Positions 48,601 through 60,060 of a stretch of 64,000 bases of DNA are shown here, piece by piece. This DNA is from Misgurnus anguillicaudatus (lineage: Eukaryota; Chordata; Actinopteri; Cypriniformes; Cobitidae). The translations under genes were made by a program, and so were the position numbers. The stretch covers positions 17,911,501 to 17,975,500 of the forward strand of contig NC_073342.2 of assembly GCF_027580225.2 (NCBI RefSeq), written 5' to 3'. The notes beneath the pieces are model-generated. The model was not told the origin of the DNA. It did not search any database and saw only the letters and a list, made by a program, of their open reading frames with translations. Each line of letters starts with the position of its first letter. Positions within the stretch are counted from its first letter, which is position 1.

Positions 48601-51600
48601 TGAATGGGGCTAGGCTAAATGCTAACACATTCAAGAAATGCTGTACAAAGATTAAGTGCACGCATTGAAAAAAATAAGTATGTATTAATTAATCTAAGTT
48701 AAGGTAAGAATATAGTAAAATATTGAAAAACTGTGGTATTTTCCTTTAATATTGACTGAGTAAGGTCATGTCAAAGATTGAAATCAAACTTTGATGCTCT
48801 TAATCTCATTATTAGATTATAAAGATACTAACCTAGATTTCACAGACATGGTCAATTTGTTTTGTATTGTAAAGAAAAGACGCAAAAATGCATTATCTAC
48901 AGTATATACAATATATTTTAGCCAAAGTACAATGTAGAGTAGTTTTCATTTTAGAAATTTATCTAAAATTGGTTTCCTTAAAGTTTACAGTACATGATTC
49001 GCTGCTATTTTTGTTAAAATATTTTACATATTCAGATATGACATTAATTGTTTAATCCTCCCACAATACACAGAAAAGGCTTAAAATGATGCAATCACAA
49101 ACCATATTAGTCGTCTGGCACGGGACACATTTAGAGGTGATAATTTCATACAGACAGTAGCTTCCTTCTTCACAATCTTCATCAATCATACACTCCTTAA
49201 TGAACAAAAATAAAACAGACAAATTATATACAGATACTGTAACTACATTTACAATTGAGCACACATAACCCCGCCCCCATTCATATCAAAAACTCTGCTG
49301 GTCAATGTAAGGAAGGACTACTGTATATGTTCTATAGCTCATGTGTGCTATACTGTATGTTATAAGTCTCAACAAACTACAGCATTGTCCCTTAACTATC
49401 AAAATAGACAGTGTTTGTTTTGGATTTCAGATCAGGACATTCCAGAAAGGTGTTTCACCTCTCAAACAGAAATCCAGTTGGGATTTTGTAAATAAAAATG
49501 TTTAAACACATTTGGTCTGGAGCATGTGTCGCTGATAGACAGTCTTTTGTTTGTTTTTTTCCTTCCAGACTCTGTGTCATTGGAAGTAACTAAAACTGAT
49601 GGAAATTGTGACTCTCACGGCTTAAAGGGATAGTTCACCCGAAAATAAAAATGATGCCATCACTACTCACCCTCAAGCTGTTGCAAACCTATACAAATTT
49701 CTTTGTTTTCCTGAACACAAAGTAAAAAAATTGTAATCAAATAGGACGTAGGAGCACCACTGACTTCCATAGTAGGAAAACAAAATACTATGGAAGTCAA
49801 TGGTGCTCAAAAACAAAAAAATTGGTTAGAAAATATCTTCCTTTGTGTTCAGCAGAACAAAGGCACCTAAACAGGTATGAAACAACATGAGGATGAATAA
49901 ATGATTACAGAATTTTCACCTTTGGGTGACCTTCCCACTTTAAAGGTGCAGTGTGTAAATTTTAGCGGCATTTAGTGGTGAGGTTTCAACCAACGGCTCG
50001 GTCCACCGAAGCTACAGTAGCCACCACAGGACAAACACGTCATCGTCAGAGACAACTTGGTAAACAAAGTTTGTCCGTTAAGGGCTTCTGCAGAAACATG
50101 GCGGCACAAAATGGCGACTTCCATGTATGGGGACCCTCCGTGTATGTAGATAAAAACGGCTCGATTCAAGGAATTAAAAACATAATGGTTCATTATGTAA
50201 GGTGATACACCACATAGTAATGTAGATTATATTGCATTTCTGTCAAGTGGTTTTCAATTCCAGTCCTCGGGCCCCCCTCCCAGAACATTCCAGATGCCCC
50301 CACATAAAAACACCCGATTCTGATCATCAGCTCGTTAGTGTGTTAATTAAGGAGCCGATGAGTGAAATCAGGTGTTTCATATAAGGAGACATCTAAAACA
50401 TTCTGGGAGGGGGGGCCCGAGGACTGGAATTGAAAACCACTGTGTCAAGAGATTCTCAGAGTTACACACTGCACCTTTAAAGAAAATTAGGTATTAAAGC
50501 AAAACAGCAAACAGGAGTTCATTTGTAAAAGTTGTTGACGTCATTTACACAGAGCAAGAAGTGCAGAAATACAGCTATAGGCACTTTTTAAACACACAAG
50601 CATGACCACTTAGCAGCCAAGATCAAAGTTGCACCATCCCCCTTTAAAAAAGTTACAGCGTCTGGAGTCTAGACTCATGCTGAACCTTTCCCAAATGAGT
50701 CACGTAAAAAAAACTTCTGCACAGCTTCCTCTGTAAAGGGACAAAAACAACATTCATGAAGAACATGAAATCCAGGTTCTTTCACAAAATAAAAATTTAA
50801 AAATATACAAAGGCACAAAGAAAATGTATATTCGTCTTTTCCCATTATATAATAATTTCAGCTCAAATCTATATATTTAATGCCCATTTATTTATTCATT
50901 ACCTAATAAGCCATGTACCCTACATACAATATATAATCTTTTAACGGTGAGCTAAGGTTTGCCACGACGTGCAAAATTTTGGCAAACCACTAAACGTTAC
51001 TTCATGACAGCATACTGGCACCAACTTTTGACCACACATTCCCAGTGCACCACTTTCCATGCATTTTTTCCATCTGTCCTAATCACACCGTGTAATGTAA
51101 GCTATATTACCATGGTGCCAGATGACCGCATGGCCAAAGACTTCTAATGACTGAAATGTTTATAATGTAATTATACAATAACAATTTCAGGTTTTACTTT
51201 GAAAATAATTTTTTCATCCATCAAGGCAACAATTTGTGTGGAAAACTCAGACGCAATGTGTTTATGTAGAAAGATCAAGATTCAGAAGACACATTTTATG
51301 AGCCAGATAAGAAGTAAAAGCTTTGGTAACAATACTCCTGTTTTGAGTGCAACATGGGAAAGTGCGTAGGTGTTGGCAACAGCGTGAGACAGATATGAAC
51401 CATCTGTACCTCTGCAATTTCATCAAAAGCTTTACAAGAATTCACTGTGTTTTGAGCAGTTTGCTTTGTAAGGCAATACAGCCGAGGGTTGATGTGCCAC
51501 AAGCAAACAGCAGGTACTTGTATGAGGATCGGTGAAGTGGAAAATCCATGTTGATTTTAATAAATAAACTTTACTTCAGGTTGCCTAGGTGATAACAAAA

Positions 51601-53039
51601 CTCACCACAGGCTTCATAAGATAATTACCTGATTCAGTTTAAACAATATTTCTGCTTTGCAACTTTTGCATTTATAATTAAAATAAAGTCTTACATGATC
51701 TACTTCATTCCATCGGCTGGGGCCCTGAATGAGAGTTCTGGAAATTTGAGTTTTCCCAGTCTTACGGTCTGTTTCCTAGGAAAACCGGTTGTTAGTGACA
51801 GAGAAGGAAAAGAAAAACTTGGGCTGGAATTACAGTTGTTTTGAGGATCCATGAAAGCTTGTTCTCCTCAGATCTGGTTTTTATGAACTTAACAAACTTA
51901 ATATATAAATAATTTATTAATTCACATTTATAGCACCCTACTGAAAAATCCAGCTAAGACTAGCATAAGCTGGTTTAAGGTGGCAGTAGCTGGTTTAAGC
52001 TGGTCCTCCCAGCCTGGCAAAGCTGGTCAAGCTGGTGGGTCAGCTGTTCGTCCATCTTGACCAGCTAAGTCCAGTTAGACCAGTTTAAAAGTGACCAAAA
52101 CACAGCAAGACCAGCCTGCCACACTGGCAATACCAGCTAAACCCAAGCTAGGAGACCAACCAAAACCAGTCTACCAGCCCATGCCGGTCCTAGCTGGACC
52201 CCCCAGCAGGGACTTCATCAATTAAATTGGCTATAAAAAAAACAATGGACACCATCACAGAAACTCTTTTGGTTTTATTGGGAATTGTAATGGTTCTAAT
52301 GGAATATGGCCCAAAACACACTACAGTGTATGGGTATTTGTTGGTCTCTAATGGTATGTATTGGTTTTATTGGTTCTATGTATTGGTTCTAATGGAATAT
52401 GGCCCAAAACACACTACAGTGTAGTGGTTTTAATGGTAAAAGCTAATGGTTCCTATTGGTATTTTAATGGAACCATTAGAATTTTCTGTAATGGTTTTAT
52501 TGTTTTTTTTTCAGCAGGGATATACGCTGAAATATTTATGGAAAATACAAATGTATAGATTATAAACTTTATACAGAAGAATACCTTATCAATCCTCTCT
52601 ATCAGCTGGATTGTCCGATTGCCAATCTTAATCTCTGTTGTAGTTTCATTGTGAAAACTGTCCGGTAGGTTGCGTGCATGTAATGCTTTTGAAGACTCGT
52701 TCTCCATCTGATTGTTAAAATGTATTACTGTAAAATACATTTACAATAACGCTTTTCTTAGATCTGAGATATTGCGTATAATCTTCATATGCGTAAATGA
52801 TCATAGCGCAGATCTATAAAGGAAAAAGAAATGCATCGTACCTGGTGCACAGCCTCTTCAAGTTTGTGTTTGGTGTCCTCCATCAGTTTTTCCACCTCTC
52901 TGAACATCTCGTTTAAAGTGCTCTGTCCCTGCGCTACATGCGCCTCCAGGGTCTCACTGATGTCCAGATGTCCTCCTCTGTCCACTGTGCTGCCCATCGC
53001 CAAACCCACACAAAGAGACAATAACACAAACTTCAGCAT
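45678..53039 (-). CDS. dkk3: Dickkopf-related protein 3, complete
   Basis: Secreted glycoprotein of the Dickkopf family, a modulator of Wnt and TGF-beta signalling. Seven coding exons join in frame to 286 aa plus stop: 52842-53039, 52585-52707, 51695-51775, 49103-49195, 47222-47366, 45921-46071, 45678-45747. The signal peptide is [17 protein letters not shown]. The DKK3-specific block [20 protein letters not shown] is at about residues 41-60. The first cysteine-rich domain is [34 protein letters not shown]. The second is [51 protein letters not shown] and ACVDERN. The protein ends 17 residues after the last cysteine; the long acidic tail of human DKK3 is absent. Fish have dkk3a and dkk3b and I cannot tell which this is. 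Confidence 0.93.
47428..47679. repeat. Second copy of the palindromic element at 9431
   Basis: ttgaagagtttcgttgcaaa with aacgagataac at the left; ttatctcgttttgcaac with aaaactcttca at the right. The interior (aaaccttcataacttaaaa) matches the ovch2 copy. In a dkk3 intron. Confidence 0.85.
47719..48107. repeat. ttaaaggtgcag TIR element, copy 2
   Basis: Same family as 4099-4425 but in the opposite orientation and with a longer middle, including ggcttctgtagaaacatgg and cacaaaatggcgacttcc. Located in a dkk3 intron. Confidence 0.9.
48313..48748. repeat. TIR element, taaaggaaaacatcacca ends
   Basis: Left and right halves are inverted over about 100 bp each (gcgtgcacttaatctttgca against tacaaagattaagtgcacgc). 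Located in a dkk3 intron. Confidence 0.85.
49624..49933. repeat. MITE-like repeat (aaagggatagttcacccg)
   Basis: Common fish repeat pattern: aaagggatagttcacccg at the left and an inverted cctttgggtgaccttccc-type right end. Internal inverted block around ctatggaagtcaatggtgc. Confidence 0.75.
49940..50480. repeat. ttaaaggtgcag TIR element, copy 3, interrupted
   Basis: Same family as 47719-48107 and same orientation. Split by a second element at about 50246-50442; the ends still match (ttaaaggtgcagtgtgtaaa / acacactgcacctttaa). Confidence 0.9.
50246..50442. repeat. Nested hairpin MITE, about 197 bp
   Basis: The arms gtggttttcaattccagtcc + tcgggccccc and gggggcccga + ggactggaattgaaaaccac are near-perfect inverted repeats. 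The host sequence tgtcaag appears on both sides (50241-50247 and 50443-50449), as expected of a 7-8 bp target duplication. Confidence 0.85.
51939..52520. repeat. Repeat rich in ccagct / agctggt words plus a short tandem repeat
   Basis: Starts cctactgaaaaatccagct and ends ttttcagcagggata (weakly inverted termini). The first half is dense in agctggt and accagct words in both orientations. The second half has two copies of aatggaatatggcccaaaac + acactacagtgta (about 52299 and 52390). Located in dkk3 intron 2. Confidence 0.7.
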
Positions 53040-53489
53040 GGTTTTCGGGTTTTAGGCGAGTTACCCCTAACAGGACTCTCACACTCCGTCTGTCCTTTGG
53101 ACGGGCTTTATTTGGAAATTTTCTTTGGAGAGAAAAAAAGACCGGAAAAAGATGCTTGGCTGAGCCAAGTTGGCTCTCACCGCGTCTGGTCTCTAAATTA
53201 TTAAAGTGACAGCGCACCGGTACTGGAGTAAATTTTGACTCAAAATTGGTTCATAAAAACACTTTAAACATAATAAATTGGAAAAACAACCTAAAATAAA
53301 AAATGCACTGCTCCCAATGTTTATTTTTAATATAAAAATATTATAAAAATACTCAAATGCTCAATGAGTAGCCTACATGTATTGATAATTGGTCATACTT
53401 TCCATACTTCTGTATAGTTCCTTAAAAGTACAGTATTACTGGCAGCAGTTTTCCAGTAACTTACTGTAGATTTAAATTATATATTAAAT

Positions 53490-53788
53490 TTAGAGCTGGG
53501 CATAGATTCATCTCATTTGTGCTGTGTTTAATTATTATAAATACACACACATTCATGTACGTATTTAAGAAACATTTATATGTTTATATATATTTATTTA
53601 TATATTTATATATTCTAAATTATATATAAATTTAAAAACGATAAATAAAAAAATTCTTAAATGTATATATATGTATGTGTGTGTGTTTAAATATACATAA
53701 TATTTACACACAACACAAACTCATATATTATACAAAAAAACTTTTATTTTGTATGAGATTAATCTAGATGAATCTACGCCCAGCCCTA
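53490..53788. repeat. TIR element, agctgggcatagattcatc ends
   Basis: The right end (gatgaatctacgcccagcc) is the inverse of the left. The interior is AT-rich with acacacac and tatatata runs. Confidence 0.8.
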
Positions 53789-53892
53789 ATTAAATTATAT
53801 ATTTACTGGCAATAGTTTGTTCAAACATAAATGGACATTAAACAGACTTTATCTTTACTAAAATATATATATTTTATACAGCTGGTACAGGG

Positions 53893-53894
<2 letters not shown>

Positions 53895-53958
<64 letters not shown>
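53895..53958. repeat. (AT)n microsatellite
   Basis: Uninterrupted AT dinucleotide run of about 64 bp. Confidence 0.95.
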
Positions 53959-53963
<5 letters not shown>

Positions 53964-54277
53964 CCACGGGTCTGTTGAATGCTGCATTCTGATTGGCTGA
54001 GAAATGTTCTATGGGTGTTGATTATTTTTCTGTAAACCGCACACCTAACTTTTCAAATGTCTTAAAAATAGGCACCAGAGCAATGTTTGTGGTAACCGTG
54101 GTATAAGCGGAATAATTGACTCCGGTCCTTTGAGTTATTTGAAAATGGTGCACACCTGCGGTGTGACGGCACTCCGCTTCGCGTCGTGCCGCATTACCAC
54201 CTTGGTGTGCGTTATTTTCTTATAGTTCGGTGGCCCGTCGTCAATTATTCCTTACATATATATATGTATGTATATAA

Positions 54278-54283
<6 letters not shown>

Positions 54284-54335
<52 letters not shown>
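54284..54335. repeat. (AT)n microsatellite
   Basis: Uninterrupted AT dinucleotide run of about 52 bp, following a shorter impure one. Confidence 0.95.
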
Positions 54336-54339
<4 letters not shown>

Positions 54340-54697
54340 ACAGCATTATGCAAAGCGTTTCTGGGAACCAAATGCAGAAAAAAACTGAAAAACTTGATCA
54401 GGATTTCTGCCTCCCAGAATGCTTTGCATGAGGCTGTTTTTTATAATTTTATTCACAAAGACTTGTTAATGTTCAATATTCATTTTTCTTTAAGCAAACT
54501 GTTGCCAATAAATTAGATAAATATAAATCTACAGTAAGCATAACTACAGCAATTTTTTAAAGGGATATTAGTGAGTTGTAGTAATACTTTAAAACTTTTT
54601 TATTTACTATGGTAAGTTGGTAAGCTAGGAATTTTACTACAGTTTTCTATTGTAAATGGTTAAGTACACTACAGTATTTGATGTGGAAATGTTTGTG

Positions 54698-55085
54698 TTA
54701 AAGGTGCAGTGTGTAATTTTTAGAAGGATCTTTTGACAGAAAAACAAAATAATATACAAAGCTATATTATCAGAGGTGTATAAAGACCTTTTTATAATGA
54801 ACCGTTATATTTGTATTACCTTAGAATGAGACGTTTTATCTACATACACAGAGGGTCCCCTTACGTGGAAGTCGCCATTTTGTGACGCCATGTTTCTACA
54901 GAAGCCCTTAACGGACAAACTTTTTTACTAAGTTGTCTCCGACCTATAACATGTTTTTCTGGTGGCGGCTACCGTAGCTTCTCTATGCGTTTCAAAAGCA
55001 ACGGGTGAGCAGTGGACTGAGCCGTTGATTGCAATATCCAACTTCACCACTAGATGCTGCTAAAATGTACACACTGCACCTTTAA
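54698..55085. repeat. ttaaaggtgcag TIR element, copy 4
   Basis: Same family and orientation as copy 1 at 4099, with the full-length middle. Intact ends (ttaaaggtgcagtgtgtaat / acacactgcacctttaa). Confidence 0.9.
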
Positions 55086-56325
55086 ACCAAATATAAACTG
55101 TTAAAAAGGTCTTAAAGTAGCACATCCAGTCAAACCTTAAATTTTCAGTCATCTTTTTTTAAACAGTCACATTCTAATGAATAAACGATCATAATCATAT
55201 CAAAGATGTGATAAACAAATACACAACAAAAATACCTAAAAACAAAAACATAATAATAATAATAATACAAAAATTGAATAAAATAATAACATAAATACAT
55301 AAATAATAATTAATTATCCAAATAAATATTTTAAAAATTAAAATCTGTGTATCATCATACAAATACCTGACATCACAAATCACGGGACGGACTTTCACAC
55401 AAATGTGTAATGCAATCCATTTGTGAATTGCATGTTATCGCCCACAAGATGGCGACAGAGCACAACATCTGAATGAAACGGAATGAAACACCTGCTAGCA
55501 CGTGTGATTAAACTGTCCTGCTCGTGCCAGGCCCAGAACTTCAAACAGGTATTCAGTTGTTGCCGGTAAGACAATATATGCTGATGCTCGTGCTTATCAA
55601 GACCCAAAATGTGTGCAATTTAATATTGCTTAGAGAGTAGACCTTTGTTAAACGAAATTTAGATGTGAATGTTATGTAAATATATGTATGTTGGTCGGAA
55701 TGATTAATCAGAGCGTGCCTGTTAAAAGTCTGCTGTAGGGTGACCAAGTGCCTGACTTAAACACGAGGCGTCTAAAGGACAGCTGGTACAGGGTAATAAA
55801 ACATGAGCTGTAGTGGGAAATCCTTACTTGGGTGTGCTTTGTGTATATTTGCACAATGGGAGAGTAAGTCAAACATTTGCTGTTGGGTTTTAATCTTTTG
55901 GTCTTTGCACAATTCAGCAATATTTTCCAATTATGCAAAGTATATGTTTTATATTGTGCAATGCTTGTTGCAATCTACACGTGAAGACAAAAACCCATCT
56001 GCAATTAAATTAGTCTTCATTCTAATCCAAACCTCACTTAACGTCAAACTCTTTTGTTATAGATATACATTATTTATGTATTTAAAACCTTATAATGGTA
56101 TAGCCTACTTTTGTATTTAGTTTAGTTACTTTAATATAGCCTATGTCATACTCTATAAATATGCCTGTCATTACAAAGCAGTTCATGTGAAGTCCAAACA
56201 ATCAGAACAGTTTCAAAAAAGACCTTTCAAATGTAAGGACCGCTGACAAAATTCAGAGATGGGGATTCGCCCTCCCAGTTTCATTGAACTTTCTACTGGT
56301 CGTCATGGGAAGCGCCGCCTCTAAT

Positions 56326-56332
56326 TATAAAA
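56326..56332 (+). promoter_or_regulatory. TATA box of a + strand gene
   Basis: TATAAAA about 30 bp before a plausible start near 56358. It is preceded by a GC-rich stretch (agcgccgcct) and followed by an exon-like segment with a consensus donor. Confidence 0.55.
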
Positions 56333-56357
56333 CGCATAAAGAGCCACGGAGCCTCGA

Positions 56358-56516
56358 GCACAAACGACATCAACAACTGAGCGGATGAAGTCATACAAAC
56401 AAAACACTCTCAAACTGCTTACATGAAATTAACCTGAAGTCAGAAACGTTGTACGGATAATATCGACTGCTGTCAAGCAGATTTTGGACAGGAGCGACTG
56501 TCTGAAAGTCACACAA
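56358..56516 (+). other. Probable 5' UTR exon of a gene extending beyond the window
   Basis: A non-repetitive segment ends with a consensus donor (CACACAA|gtaagt) and contains no long reading frame, so it is read as untranslated. In human, MICAL2 lies on the opposite strand next to DKK3, so a mical2 first exon is the leading guess; nothing in the sequence itself proves it. Confidence 0.45.
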
Positions 56517-57291
56517 GTAAGTTTATTGATACGCTTGTCATTTTACGAGCTCGTGGGTACTTGAAGTAAACGCGCTGCCTTGGACACGCGCTGCACTGAC
56601 AGGACGTACCGTTAGCGGTAGTTGATATGCTTTATATTTATAAAATCAATAAATTTAAGTTTACAGTGTCGGTTTCATTAACTGCTGTCATATAAATAAT
56701 GGCAAGCGTTGGATATCCAGTAAGGTGTTGGATTACATCGTAGTCAGCTTAGTTTCAAGCGTAGTATAAATAATTGACCACAGGCTAGGAGTAGCCTACC
56801 TGTCAGCTGTCTGTTTCATTTGTAGTTTATCTTTAAGATAATAACTTTTTGGGTCATTTTAATAGTTGCCTTATACACTATTGATCACATGACAGAGATG
56901 TTTTGCTCTTATACTTGTTACGGCTGTTCCCAGTTGGATAGCAGGTGTGCAGATGTGATCCTTTAAAGGTGAATTACATTTACATTACACAACATTTATT
57001 TATTCAGATGACGATTATCCAAATGACTTACAAATGAAAGAGCATTTAACATTTTGTCAAAGGAGCCAACAATAAGTATAGTCTACAAAACTATGTTTAC
57101 ATTGAAGAAAGTTTTTTTTAAAGTTAAGCAAATATTGGCATAATCTATACTTATGAATGTATCTACAGTTGGTGTTTTTATGTTATGGACTTCTATATAG
57201 TTTTTGCCTTGCTTGTGGAAGTTTACTAACTTTAACAGTGTCAAAAAGTGGTCCCAAGCTGTCACTGGGGCAGTACTCTTTAAAATGGTCT

Positions 57292-58121
57292 TAATGGATT
57301 AGTTCATTTTCTAAAAAGAAATCCAGATAATTTACTCGCCACCATGTCATCCAAAATTTTGATGTCTTTCTTTGTTCAGCCGAGAAGAAATTTTGTTTTT
57401 TGAGGAAAACATTCCAGGATTTTTCTCATTTTAATGGACTTTAATGGACCCCAATAATTAACAGTTTTAAAGCAGTTTAAAATTGCAGTTTCAAAAGACT
57501 CTAAACGATCTCAAACGAGGCATAAAGGTCTTATCTAGCGAAACGATTGTCATTTTTGGCAAGAAAAGTAAAATAAAATGCACTTTTAAACCACAACTTC
57601 TCATCTTCCTCCGGTCCTGTGACGCGCCAGCGGGACCTTACGTAATAAATCATCACGTCAAGAGGTCACGGATGACGTAACAAAACTACGACCCAGTGTT
57701 TACAAGTGTGGAGAAAGAGGACCGTTCCAACATGGTTGTATGTCGAATGATACTAATTAATGTCTTTGTGTCAGTTTATTGTTTGAAATGGTCCCCAAAT
57801 GTGCGTTTCATATATGTAACACGTGACCTTTCGACGTCATTACGCAATTACGCGAGGTTTGTTTTTCTTGCTAAAAATGATAATCGTTTTGCTAGATAAG
57901 ACCCTTATGCCTCGTTTGGGATCATTTAGAGTATTTTGAAGCTGCAATTTTAAACTGCATTAAAACTGTGGGGTCCATTAAAGTCCATTAAAATGAGAAA
58001 AATCCTGGAATGTTTTCCTCAAAAAACATAATTTCTGAACAAAGAAAGACAAAAACATTTTGAATGACAATGGTGGTGAGTAAAGTATCTTGATTTTTTT
58101 TAAGAAAATTGACTAATTCTT
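57292..58121. repeat. TIR element, about 830 bp
   Basis: The left end (ttagttcattttctaaaaag) and the right end (aagaaaattgactaattctt) are inverted. Further inward, ggatttttctcattttaatg mirrors cattaaaatgagaaaaatcc, and cgaaacgattgtcatttttg mirrors aaaaatgataatcgttttgc. Confidence 0.8.
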
Positions 58122-59814
58122 TAATATGTACCATTTAGGAACAATATATGTATATACTGGTACTAATATATGTACCCTCTGGGATACTAATATGCACTCT
58201 TTGGCAACAATGTACTTCTGAGGTACTAATATGATTTCCTTTGATGCAAAGTTGTACTTTTTTAAAAGATATTGCCCCAGTGACAGCTAGTAACATTTTT
58301 TTGACAATTTTACAGTTTACTTTTTCTCCCTGCATGTTATACGGGAGAACTCATTGTTAGTATGAAGTGCTCAGTCACTATAGTAATCCAAAGGCTCAGA
58401 CTGGTATCAGATGTGTCTCGGTTAATGACTCACTATTGTTTTTTGAAATGCATCCACTAGTGATTCTGCGGTTTTTGTTTTGTTTTGCATGTGTCTAGGT
58501 TGCATGGATAAATATTTGTTTTTGCTTAATGTAGGGTCATTGCTGTATGTCTTTTCCCAGTAATGTATTCAGTATGTAATTTTATACCGTACTGAAGACA
58601 CATGGTACAGTATATAATATCTTTTTTGCCCTAGAGTCCCTCTTACATACAAAGAAATGCTGGGTTTGTTTCAACTCATGGTTGGGTCAGATATGGACAA
58701 ACCCACGACCACGTATGAGTGAAAACAACCCGGCGAGTTTAGCAAGTGCAGGTTATATCGACATTTAGCCCCTACATAAGGAATCTGTTTCGATTAGGTT
58801 TTCTTACATTATAGCCAATGTTAGTGATAATCCTTCTCTCACTATTGTCCCCTTCGTTGCCTATAGGGTAAAATGTTAGTGTTACAGTCCCCACTGCCAT
58901 TGACTTGAACTATGAGTCACAGAAATACAGCAGTAAGACAATTGTTGTGTAAGTTTATCAAGACGGGTTTCTCCTGAATAAACCACACCTTCACCACAGG
59001 CATGAGGAGATGTCCACAAAGAAGTTCATTAATTACACTAAGAGGAAGTGACCTTGGAGATATAAGCTGTACTGGAGGTTTCACTAACAGCCAACACAAA
59101 TACTGGCAGAGCTATGTTTAGTTTATTCTCTTATATATGAAATCTGCAGTGGAAATATACTGTGGTCAGTGGTGATCCATGGCTGGACTTGAGTAATCTG
59201 CAGATGTGTGCTGAAAGTTTATCTCTCTGACAGTGCACTCTTATAATAACACAAACGCCATCCAGCCTTCCTTGACTGCAGTGATCCTTGTAAGTTTGTT
59301 CAATGTGGGTAGTATCTGTTTTTAAAGTTATTTTGCATCGGAAAGTGCACAGCCAATGCAATGGTGTGTCTGCTGGTTTCTGTTTAAAGTTGTAGATTTA
59401 ATTTCAATTCCCATTATTATTTTAGTGAAGGCAAAGTAAGATGCAACAACCCTGCAGGATACTGTACTTGGTTTGTGTGAAGCCAATAAGCCCATTAAGG
59501 CAGTTAATATTTTTAACTGAGAAGAGACACAACATCTGCACCCCTTTATTAATAGAGTTGCTCCTTGTGAACATTTGATATATTAAGAGAAAGTTGAAAC
59601 TAAAAATGATGGGCTTTTTATATTACTACTCAGTTCATCAAGTTCATTTTACTAATTAACTTGCAGTGCTGAAATGATTTACAGATAGTGGTACAATGTT
59701 AGAAAAAATGGTCAAAATATATACCCCAGCTGTCACATTTGGTACCAATTTGGGATGCCCCGATCAGGATTTTTGCAGTTGATAAAGATTACCGATTTCT
59801 TGTTGTCATGATTC

Positions 59815-60060
59815 AAAAGTCAAATATAATTGTATACATATACAACAGACGTTCCAACGAAAAAAGGCTCCCAACTTTTCTGCTTTACCTGTAAAATATT
59901 GCATAGTTTCTTTCGTCATGTTTTACCCAAGTAAATGTCTGCTTCAAAGATGTTAAATAATATACATTGTTGAAAATAGGTGAAGCACTGGCCCGATGGG
60001 GCAAGTGACAATACTTTTTACTGGCCCAAATGTCTCTGACGCTGGCACCCGGGCCACCGT
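59815..60060. repeat. Dispersed repeat, copy of 24781-25070
   Basis: Shares caaatataattgtatacata, aaaaggctcccaactttt and aagtaaatgtctgcttc with the far1 intron copy, in the same orientation. Confidence 0.8.

Larger units (their letters stand above)
53040..56325. other. Intergenic region between divergent dkk3 and a + strand gene
   Basis: Holds the dkk3 promoter (not resolved), a TIR element (53490-53788), two (AT)n tracts and another ttaaaggtgcag element. No coding exon supported. Confidence 0.5.

Noticed and set aside
54186..54431. Open frame with (Ile-Tyr)n
   Set aside because: It is a translation of the (AT)n run with no flanking gene structure.
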